Shown: piece after piece, positions 22,439 to 27,886 of the stretch
Numbering within the stretch: position 1 is the stretch's first letter
How the letters are laid out: each line of letters begins with the position of its first letter
Assembly (NCBI GenBank): GCA_013697465.1
Contig: JACCWU010000019.1
Span: 1 to 27,886 of the forward strand
DNA length: 27,886 nt
Reading direction: 5' to 3'
From: Actinomycetota bacterium
GTDB taxonomy: Bacteria > Actinomycetota > Thermoleophilia > Gaiellales > Gaiellaceae
Made by a program: the position numbers and the translations under genes
The notes under the pieces: model-generated
Database searches by the model: none
What the model saw: only the letters and a program-made list of their open reading frames with translations
What the model was told of the DNA's origin: nothing

Positions 22439-24597
22439 CCGAAGAGCGGCTGGAATCCTGCCTGGACGGTGGCGCCGAGCTGGCGGCTGTCGCTGTGCGA
22501 GGGAACGATCTCCTGCGGAGAGAACGTTGGCTCGATGGTGATCTCGACGCGCCAGGGGGCGGTCGGCGGGGCGAGGGTGAACCCCTCGTCCGTGCACTGG
22601 TGGAGGATCTTCGTCTGGGTGCTCGTGACTCGTCCGAGCGCCGGCTGCTTGTCGGGGCCGATCGTCACGGGACCGATCCGGACCGTCGCTCTCGAGGGAA
22701 CGTCGCGTCCTGGAACGCAGAATCCTCGCCGCGAGAGCTTCACGACGGCGAACCCCTGCCCGTCCTGGGAGACGTCGTAGCGCGTGTAGGAAGCCGTCGC
22801 GACGCGGTTCTCGCTCGAGCCCGTCATCCAACCGTCGGATTGGACCCCGATGATGGCGGAGCGGAGTCGGAGCTGCTCGCCGCCGACCTGGTAGAGCGTG
22901 TCGCGGCCGCGGCGATCGACGACCGGCGCCAGCAGCTCTACACCGTTCAGCGCCAGCGCGTACTCGGTCTCCGGCGAAGGGGTCAGCGTGCCGTCGGAGG
23001 CCTGGAGGTCGGGCGTCAGGATCGGGGCGCCGACGTTTATCGCCGTACCGTCCAGGCTCCACATCTTCTTCACGGAGGGGTTGAAGAACTCGGTCAGCCA
23101 GACGTTCGTCGCGTCGAGGATCTGTTGGCCGATGACGACGACCGAGGCGCCGCCCGTCGCCCGCTCCACCCAGTCGTACGGCTTGGGCAGGTTGGTCGCG
23201 ACTCGGGTCGAGAGGTCGCGCTCGCCTTCGGCGGCGTACACCTCCGCGGTCAGGCTCCACGCGAGCACGAGTACCGCGGCGGTCGCGGCGACCCCCCGGT
23301 ACGCTCCGGAATCGCGCCGAAGCATCCGCAACGCGACCACGAACGCAAGACAGAGCAGGCACACCACGATCAGCGCTCCCTCGATTCGTCCCTCGGGCCA
23401 ACCGAGCTCGCGGTTCGCGAAAGCCGCGATCGCGAGGCCATGTGCCTCGTAGTACGGGTACTGCCCGAGGTGAAGCGGTGTTCCGGCGACGATCCAGAGG
23501 GTGAAGACCGTGGCGCCTGCGATCGCCCAGTTGCGCCCCACACCGCGCTCGATCGCGAGCGCCGTCGCGGCGAAGAGGATCGGGTACAGATAGATGACGT
23601 TCCGTTCCACGACGACCGTCGCGAAGACGGTCGAGATGTACGCACCCTTGATTCCCGCGTACCAGACGAACGCCACCAGGGCGGCGACGCTCGTCACGAC
23701 GAACGCCCGCGTACGGGGGTCGGAACGCTCGTACCTCGGCCGCGCGAGTGCCGCGATCCCGACGAGGACGGGGAGCACGCCCACCCCGATCGCCAGCGCC
23801 CCCATCGCTTCGAGGCTGTGGTCGAGGATCCGATCCTTGTAGAAGCCCGTCGTGTTGCGCCAGCTCGTCGACGCATGGCCCATGAACGCCGAGAAGGCAA
23901 GCGCGACACCGACGGCGAGTGCCACGGCGCCGATCCAGTCCCAGCGGGTCCACCCGGAGCGCCAGCGCCTCCCAGGCTCGGAGGACCACGCCAGCCACAG
24001 CAGGCCGAGCACGAGGACCGCGAAGAGGACAGCGAGCTGCGTGCGTGTCAGCGCAGCCGCAGCGGAGGCGAGCACGGCGAGCCCCACGCGCCCCCGGCTC
24101 GGGGCCGCGAGCACGCGCGCGATCGTCAGGAGCGCGAGGGTGGAGAGGGGATACGCGAGGGGCTCCTCGACGAGGATCGGCGAATAGGCGAGCGCGGGCA
24201 CGGCGGTCGCGCCGCAGGCCGCCGCGAGCGCGTACCAGGGGGAAACGACAAAACGCGCGAGCGCGTACGCGGGAAAGATGGTCGCGGTCATCGCGAGCAC
24301 GAGCAGGAGCTTCGCCGTCGCATAGGAGGCGGAGACCGTTCCGAGCCACCACACGGGCGCGAGAAAGTACGCGACGAGCGTTGCGACACTCTCGTACGCC
24401 ACTCCCCGCCGCGCAGGCTCTCCCGTGTCGGCGATTGCCCGCGAGAGCTGGGTGAGCTCGAGCTCGTCGGTGAAGATCGTGGGAACGGGCCGACGAGAGG
24501 CCTGCCACGCATAGAGCGCCGCAAGGCCGAAGTAGAGGACGAGCAGCGGGATCGCGCTCTGCAGGCGGGCCGCCCGGCCCGCACCCCGACGATTCAC
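22435..24597 (-). CDS. GT39-like membrane glycosyltransferase with C-terminal extracytoplasmic domain
   Basis: 720 residues, start GTG 24597 coupled (GTGA) to the upstream fusion gene. The basic N terminus is followed by helix 1 and an outer loop IFTDELELTQLSRAIADTGEP, carrying the D-E pair of GT-C enzymes. About twelve to thirteen helices reach residue ~470. The last ~250 residues are soluble and beta-rich: a Rossmann-like start (GASVVVIGQQILDATNVWL), then a sandwich-like domain ending SDSRQLGATVQAGF. Both the I-A-D-x-G-E-P loop and the final D-x-R-x-L-G-A signature match the 697-residue protein at 15276-17369, so the two are paralogues. It should use a polyprenyl-phosphate sugar outside the membrane; the acceptor is unknown. 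Confidence 0.8.
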   Translation of the reverse strand: MNRRGAGRAARLQSAIPLLVLYFGLAALYAWQASRRPVPTIFTDELELTQLSRAIADTGEPARRGVAYESVATLVAYFLAPVWWLGTVSASYATAKLLLVLAMTATIFPAYALARFVVSPWYALAAACGATAVPALAYSPILVEEPLAYPLSTLALLTIARVLAAPSRGRVGLAVLASAAAALTRTQLAVLFAVLVLGLLWLAWSSEPGRRWRSGWTRWDWIGAVALAVGVALAFSAFMGHASTSWRNTTGFYKDRILDHSLEAMGALAIGVGVLPVLVGIAALARPRYERSDPRTRAFVVTSVAALVAFVWYAGIKGAYISTVFATVVVERNVIYLYPILFAATALAIERGVGRNWAIAGATVFTLWIVAGTPLHLGQYPYYEAHGLAIAAFANRELGWPEGRIEGALIVVCLLCLAFVVALRMLRRDSGAYRGVAATAAVLVLAWSLTAEVYAAEGERDLSTRVATNLPKPYDWVERATGGASVVVIGQQILDATNVWLTEFFNPSVKKMWSLDGTAINVGAPILTPDLQASDGTLTPSPETEYALALNGVELLAPVVDRRGRDTLYQVGGEQLRLRSAIIGVQSDGWMTGSSENRVATASYTRYDVSQDGQGFAVVKLSRRGFCVPGRDVPSRATVRIGPVTIGPDKQPALGRVTSTQTKILHQCTDEGFTLAPPTAPWRVEITIEPTFSPQEIVPSHSDSRQLGATVQAGFQPLFG

Positions 24598-26405
24598 GGC
24601 AGGATCGCCTCGGCGGGCTCGGGAGCGGAGAACTCGGTTCGCCGGCGCACGATCCTGCAGGGTACGCCCGCCGCCTCGGCCGCCCGCACGACTGCGTCGA
24701 GCCGCTCCTGGGACGCATCCGGAATCGTCACGAGCACCTCGTCGGCCCTCGCGCCTGCGATTGCTCTCGGCGTCTCGTCGAGCGCGCCGAGGACGCTGAT
24801 CCCCTGAATCCGCCGGCGTCGCACCCGCGGGTTGTCGTCGAGGAAGCCCACGACGCGCGCCTCGTGCCGCTCACGGAGCTCGCGCGCGAGCCCTCGGCCC
24901 GCGTGTCCGGCTCCCACGATCAGCACGCGCCGCCCGTTCTGGCGTAGCGCGCGCGCCTCGGGTAGAAGCCGGAGCGTCAGCCGCGAGGCGCCGACGACGA
25001 GCGTGCAGAGGACGGCGTCGACCACGAACACCTCCCCGGAGAACGAGCCGATCGGTCGCAGCGCGCGAAGGATCGCGTACGCCACCGCGGCCGAGGCGAG
25101 GCACGCCACCGCGATCGGAACGACGTCCCGCGCGGTGGCATATCGCCACACGCGCCGGTAGACCCCGAGCGCCACGAGGAGCGAGTAGCGCGTCGCGAGC
25201 AGGATGGGCAGCGCCGATAGGAACACCGAGCGCTCGAACTCGCTGCCCGTGCCCCCCTCGACGAGGAGATACGCGGCCAGGAACGAGCTGCAGATGACGA
25301 CGAAGTCCGAGACGACCTCCACGAGGCGCCGGGGCTCGAAGACGAGCGCGCGCCAGAGCGACGGCTCGGCCGTCTCCACGCCCGCGCGCGACCGCTCCTC
25401 GAGATCGGAGAGGAAGCTTCCGAACTGCACGAGCAGAACGAACGTGAGCAGGACGCCGATCGCCGTGAGCCGTGCGTTGTCGAGCACGTTGTACGCGAGC
25501 GCGGTCGCGCCGAGCGCGCTCGCGACGACCGCGAGCAGGAGGACGGCCTTCGACTCCGAGAGCCCGTAGTAGACGAGCCTGTGCGACGAGTGATCCCGGC
25601 CGCCCTGTGTCACGGGGCGCCGCTGGGCGAGGCGGACGAGCGTCACGAGCGTCGTGTCGAGGATGGGCACGGCGAGGATGAGCAGCGGCAGGAGCACCGT
25701 GGCGAACGTCGTTCCCGCGACCGTCCAGCTCGACGCAAGCGCGAGCGACGCGAGCCCGAAGCCGAGCACCTGGCTCCCCGAGTCGCCCATGATGACCGCT
25801 GCCGGGCGTCCGGGGCGAAGGTTGAAGGGCAGGTATCCCACACACGCCAGGCCGAGCGCGAGGGAGAGCACGAGGACGGTCTCGTTGTCGTGCTCCGTCA
25901 CCGAGTCGACCGCGAAGTACGCGCACGCGATCACGGCGAGCGTCGCTGCGAGCCCGTCCATGTTGTCGAGCAAGTTGAACGCGTTCGTGATGCCGACGAG
26001 CCACAGGAGTCCGATCGCCCACGCGAGCACGGTGTTCCCGACGATCTCGACCTCCAGCCCGCTCGCGAGCACGACGGCCGCGGCGCCGATCTGCGCGGCG
26101 AGCTTCGCGAGCGGGCTCAGGTGACGCAGGTCGTCGACGAGGCCCGCGGCGAAGAGAAGCGTGACACCTCCGAGGATCCCTCCGAGCTCGCCGCTCCACT
26201 CGACCGCTCCCGTCGCGAGCGCGAGGAGCACGGCTGCCATGAAGCCGGCGAAGATCCCCACCCCGCCAAACGTCGGCGTCGGTCGCTCGTTCCAGCGCTC
26301 TCCGGTGGGCGCCGCGACGAGGCGCGTGCCGAGCGGGGAGCGGAGGAGAGCCCAGAGAACCGCGAACGCGGCGGGTACCGCGGCGACCGTGACGATCGCA
26401 TCCAC
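24594..26405 (-). CDS. MraY/WecA-type phosphoglycosyltransferase fused to a CapD N-terminal module
   Basis: 603 residues, GTG start at 26405. Residues 1-335 are a polytopic GlcNAc-1-P/MurNAc-P transferase: acidic pair in GLVDDLRH (D91, D92), NAFNLLDNMDGLA (141-153), MGDSGS (206-211) and DHSSHRL (271-277). Residues ~345-480 add four more membrane helices with the GVYRRVWRYAT loop, and 491-603 a Rossmann CoA_binding_3 domain (RRVLIVGAGHAGRGLAREL). This second part matches the N-terminal half of CapD/FlaA1-type UDP-sugar dehydratases, but their catalytic SDR domain is missing. The enzyme would attach a HexNAc-1-phosphate to undecaprenyl phosphate at the inner face. The Rossmann tail may sense or channel UDP-sugar. 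It shares an operon with the downstream GT39-like gene. Confidence 0.88.
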   Translation of the reverse strand: MDAIVTVAAVPAAFAVLWALLRSPLGTRLVAAPTGERWNERPTPTFGGVGIFAGFMAAVLLALATGAVEWSGELGGILGGVTLLFAAGLVDDLRHLSPLAKLAAQIGAAAVVLASGLEVEIVGNTVLAWAIGLLWLVGITNAFNLLDNMDGLAATLAVIACAYFAVDSVTEHDNETVLVLSLALGLACVGYLPFNLRPGRPAAVIMGDSGSQVLGFGLASLALASSWTVAGTTFATVLLPLLILAVPILDTTLVTLVRLAQRRPVTQGGRDHSSHRLVYYGLSESKAVLLLAVVASALGATALAYNVLDNARLTAIGVLLTFVLLVQFGSFLSDLEERSRAGVETAEPSLWRALVFEPRRLVEVVSDFVVICSSFLAAYLLVEGGTGSEFERSVFLSALPILLATRYSLLVALGVYRRVWRYATARDVVPIAVACLASAAVAYAILRALRPIGSFSGEVFVVDAVLCTLVVGASRLTLRLLPEARALRQNGRRVLIVGAGHAGRGLARELRERHEARVVGFLDDNPRVRRRRIQGISVLGALDETPRAIAGARADEVLVTIPDASQERLDAVVRAAEAAGVPCRIVRRRTEFSAPEPAEAILP

Positions 26406-26414
26406 AGCCTGGAA

Positions 26415-26420
26415 AGGGTA
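26415..26420 (-). promoter_or_regulatory. candidate -10 box (TACCCT on the minus strand)
   Basis: On the minus strand TACCCT ends 9 bases before the GTG at 26405, a spacing compatible with a leaderless or near-leaderless start of the MraY-fusion operon. No Shine-Dalgarno sequence is visible between them. Confidence 0.3.
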
Positions 26421-26439
26421 GTCGAGCCGTCTGCCGCCC

Positions 26440-26445
26440 TAGACT
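26440..26445 (+). promoter_or_regulatory. candidate -10 box (TAGACT)
   Basis: TAGACT fits TAnnnT and lies 14 bases before the ATG at 26460, giving a leader of under ten bases for the ABC permease gene. It is divergent from the minus-strand box at 26415-26420 in the same 54-bp gap. Confidence 0.35.
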
Positions 26446-26459
26446 TCGACCGGCTGCAG

Positions 26460-27260
26460 ATGACCGTCTACGCCGACGTCTACCGCTACCGCGAGCTCTT
26501 CTCGAGCCTGTTCCGTCGCGACCTGCGCGCGAAGTACAAGGGCTCCGCGCTCGGGCTCCTCTGGACGCTCGCGCACCCGCTCGTGCTCATGGCGGTCTAC
26601 GTTGCCGTCTTCTCGCTCCTGTGGCAGGCCACCGTCGCGGACATCGACCGCTACTGGCTCTTCCTCCTCTGCGGGCTGCCCGCGTGGGTCTTCTTCGCGA
26701 CCTCGCTGCAGGCAGCGTCGCGAAGCCTGCTCGAGAACGCGAACCTCATCCGCAAGGTGCGCTTTCCGCGCCAGCTCGTTCCGCTCGCGGTCGTCGGCAC
26801 CCAGCTCGTCGCGTTTGTGGTGATGCTCGCGGTCGTGATGGCGCTCTGCTTCGCCCTCCTTCCCGGAAGCCGCGGAACCGTGTGGCTCGCGATCCCGCTC
26901 GGGGGGTTGCTCGTTCTGCTCGTGAGCGGCGTCTCGCTCGCGGTCGCTTCGCTGAATGCGCTCTACCGTGACGTCGAGCACCTCCTCGCCGCGCTGCTTC
27001 TTCCCTGGTTCTTCCTGACGCCCGTGTTGTACGGGCTCGATCAGCTTCCCGGAGCCGACTCGTATCCCGCCCTCGAGTTCGCCGTCCACTGGGTGAACTT
27101 CCTCACGCCGCCGATCGAAGCGCTCCGCGCGCCGCTCTTCTTCGGCGACGCTCCGCCCCTCGCGGACACGATCTACACGGTCGTGGCGGCCGCGGTCGCC
27201 CTCGCGCTGGGGGCGTTCGTCTTCAGCCGCGCGGACGACCGGATCGCTGTCGAAGTCTGA
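26460..27260 (+). CDS. ABC-2 type polysaccharide/teichoic-acid export permease (Wzm/TagG-like)
   Basis: 266 residues, six membrane helices. The cytosolic N terminus contains FRRDLRAKYKGSALGLLWTLAHPL, the amphipathic entry and R-D-L-x-x-x-Y-x-x-S-x-L-G-x-x-W signature of Wzm/TagG/RfbA permeases. NANLIRKVRFPRQLVPL and SLNALYRDVEHLL are the coupling-helix segments that contact the ATPase. ATG 26460 is preferred because the conserved N terminus starts just after it; the frame is open far upstream only as shadow. It would export a completed lipid-linked glycan. No ATPase partner follows: the next gene is convergent and overlaps its last 38 bases, so the Wzt-like subunit must lie elsewhere. Confidence 0.9.
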   Translation: MTVYADVYRYRELFSSLFRRDLRAKYKGSALGLLWTLAHPLVLMAVYVAVFSLLWQATVADIDRYWLFLLCGLPAWVFFATSLQAASRSLLENANLIRKVRFPRQLVPLAVVGTQLVAFVVMLAVVMALCFALLPGSRGTVWLAIPLGGLLVLLVSGVSLAVASLNALYRDVEHLLAALLLPWFFLTPVLYGLDQLPGADSYPALEFAVHWVNFLTPPIEALRAPLFFGDAPPLADTIYTVVAAAVALALGAFVFSRADDRIAVEV

Positions 27261-27886
27261 CCACGGCGCGGCCCTCGAAAAGAGCATCCGATCCGGAGAA
27301 CGCGGGCAGGTTCTCGTGCGTCTCGACCTCGAGTCCCTCGAGGAGCGAGGGGAAGAGCAGCGGGTGGTCGAAGCGGGGATTCCGGCCTCCGCCCGGCGCC
27401 CACGGGGCGAAGCGGCGGCGTTCGCCCCGCGCGCCGCCCTCGATCTCGACTGCTCCGCCGACCGCGGCGTACCCCTCCTCGTGCGCGTCGAGGAGAAGCC
27501 GTGACCAGTCGGACGACGGCATTGCGCCCGCGGCGAGGTGCGCCACAGCGACCTCATCCTCCGCGACAGTCTGCTCCTCCTGCCCCGCGAGCGCTGCGTC
27601 GGTCTGTGCGTCGGACTCGCCGTGCACGACGACCCGAAGCCGCCGTTCGGCGATCCGAGGCCTGACCTCGACGGGCAGGTCGAGAGGGGTCGAGCCCACC
27701 TCCTGGAACCAGAAGCGATGCTCCTCCACGAGGTCGAAGGCGAGGCGGTAGCCGCCCGGCGGCCGCGGCGCCCTGACCTGCGCTTCCAGCTCGATCTCCT
27801 CGCCCGGTTCGACGCGACGCGGAAGGGGCGCGCGCGCACCGTCCCAGACGATCGGATTCCCGAACGGGTCGAGCCAGTGGTAGGAG
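27223..27886 (-). CDS. unrecognised protein, C-terminal part (N terminus beyond the window)
   Basis: About 220 residues are visible, open to the right edge; the ATG at 27729 is internal because the upstream codons read as good protein. The first ~75 residues form a beta-sandwich-like stretch: SYHWLDPFGNPIVWDG, then LPRRVEPGEEIEL, then PPGGYRLAFDLVEEHRFWF. The pattern (PGE, then P-x-G-x-Y-x-L-x-x-D-L-V) is seen in carbohydrate-binding or accessory domains at the end of actinobacterial glycan proteins and is reminiscent of Wzt C-terminal domains. The following ~140 residues (with LLLDAHEEGYAAVGGAVE and PWAPGGGRNPRFDHPLL) I cannot assign. The stop at 27223 lies inside the convergent permease gene (38-bp overlap). 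Confidence 0.72.
   Translation of the reverse strand, partial: SYHWLDPFGNPIVWDGARAPLPRRVEPGEEIELEAQVRAPRPPGGYRLAFDLVEEHRFWFQEVGSTPLDLPVEVRPRIAERRLRVVVHGESDAQTDAALAGQEEQTVAEDEVAVAHLAAGAMPSSDWSRLLLDAHEEGYAAVGGAVEIEGGARGERRRFAPWAPGGGRNPRFDHPLLFPSLLEGLEVETHENLPAFSGSDALFEGRAVVRLRQRSGRPRG

Noticed and set aside
21713..24718. A 1001-codon open frame on the minus strand, and a 770-codon one on the plus strand at 22495-24807
   Set aside because: Both are Arg/Pro/Ala-rich or Glu/Arg-rich shadows. The overlapping genes (GT2, methyltransferase, GT39-like protein) have family motifs and proper membrane helices.
25581..26459. Upstream extension of the ABC permease
   Set aside because: The region is the reverse strand of the MraY-fusion gene, and the translated product is Arg/Glu/His low-complexity sequence. 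The family N terminus starts right after ATG 26460.
27316..27504. Small plus-strand frame of 62 codons near the right edge
   Set aside because: It lies opposite the minus-strand gene, whose sequence shows coherent beta-strand patterns. The small frame has no start signal and is Glu/Arg-rich shadow.

Overview
The window is a dense, very GC-rich stretch devoted almost entirely to building a surface glycan (exopolysaccharide, O-antigen-like or cell-wall polymer). Strong G/C bias at third codon positions, many GTG starts, 4-base GTGA/ATGA stop-start overlaps and short leaders with TAnnnT-type -10 boxes point to a high-GC actinobacterium. The gene content and the style of several proteins (MraY-CapD fusion, DUF2304, giant GT39-like proteins) make a Thermoleophilia/Gaiellales-type organism my best guess, but this is an inference without any marker gene. 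No rRNA, tRNA, CRISPR array or transposase gene is visible, and no gap between genes exceeds 300 bases; the longest is 172 bases.

Layout. 1-275: 3' end of a GT4 glycosyltransferase. 242-1564 (-): GT39-like membrane glycosyltransferase. 1612-6276 (+): polysaccharide deacetylase-like protein, polyprenyl-phosphate sugar-1-phosphate transferase (chain initiation), CgeB-like glycosyltransferase, DPM1-like GT2 and a DUF2304 membrane protein. 9979-6248 (-): a GDP-L-fucose module (4,6-dehydratase, then GDP-fucose synthase) followed by a large membrane glycosyltransferase. 10001-11494 (+): MurJ/Wzx-type flippase, head to head with the fucose module. 12548-11457 (-): GT4. 12607-17369 (+): small helical protein, two GT4-fold enzymes and a 697-residue GT39-like protein. 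17370-17541: structured, inverted-repeat-flanked gap. 17542-22438 (+): GT4, Nudix hydrolase, GT4, GT4, GT2 and methyltransferase, each joined to the next by GTGA. 26405-22435 (-): MraY/CapD-type fusion and a 720-residue GT39-like protein. 26460-27260 (+): ABC-2 glycan export permease. 27223-27886 (-): C-terminal part of an unrecognised protein.

How they work together. Initiating transferases (2407-3921 and/or 24594-26405) would load the first sugar phosphate on undecaprenyl phosphate at the inner membrane face. Cytosolic GT4/GT2 enzymes would extend the chain with nucleotide sugars, including GDP-L-fucose made on site, and the methyltransferase might decorate it. The flippase or the ABC permease would export it, and the GT39-like proteins would add residues from polyprenyl-phosphate sugars outside. 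No clear Wzy polymerase, Wzc/Wzb regulator or ABC ATPase is present, so the locus continues beyond the window or uses another route.

The least explained parts are non-coding: a 172-bp element with perfect 15-bp inverted arms, one of which contains the start codon of a glycosyltransferase (17377-17548); a REP-like hairpin just before another start codon (12989-13017); and an inverted repeat between the divergent fucose and flippase genes (9985-10014). All five convergent gene pairs overlap at their 3' ends.
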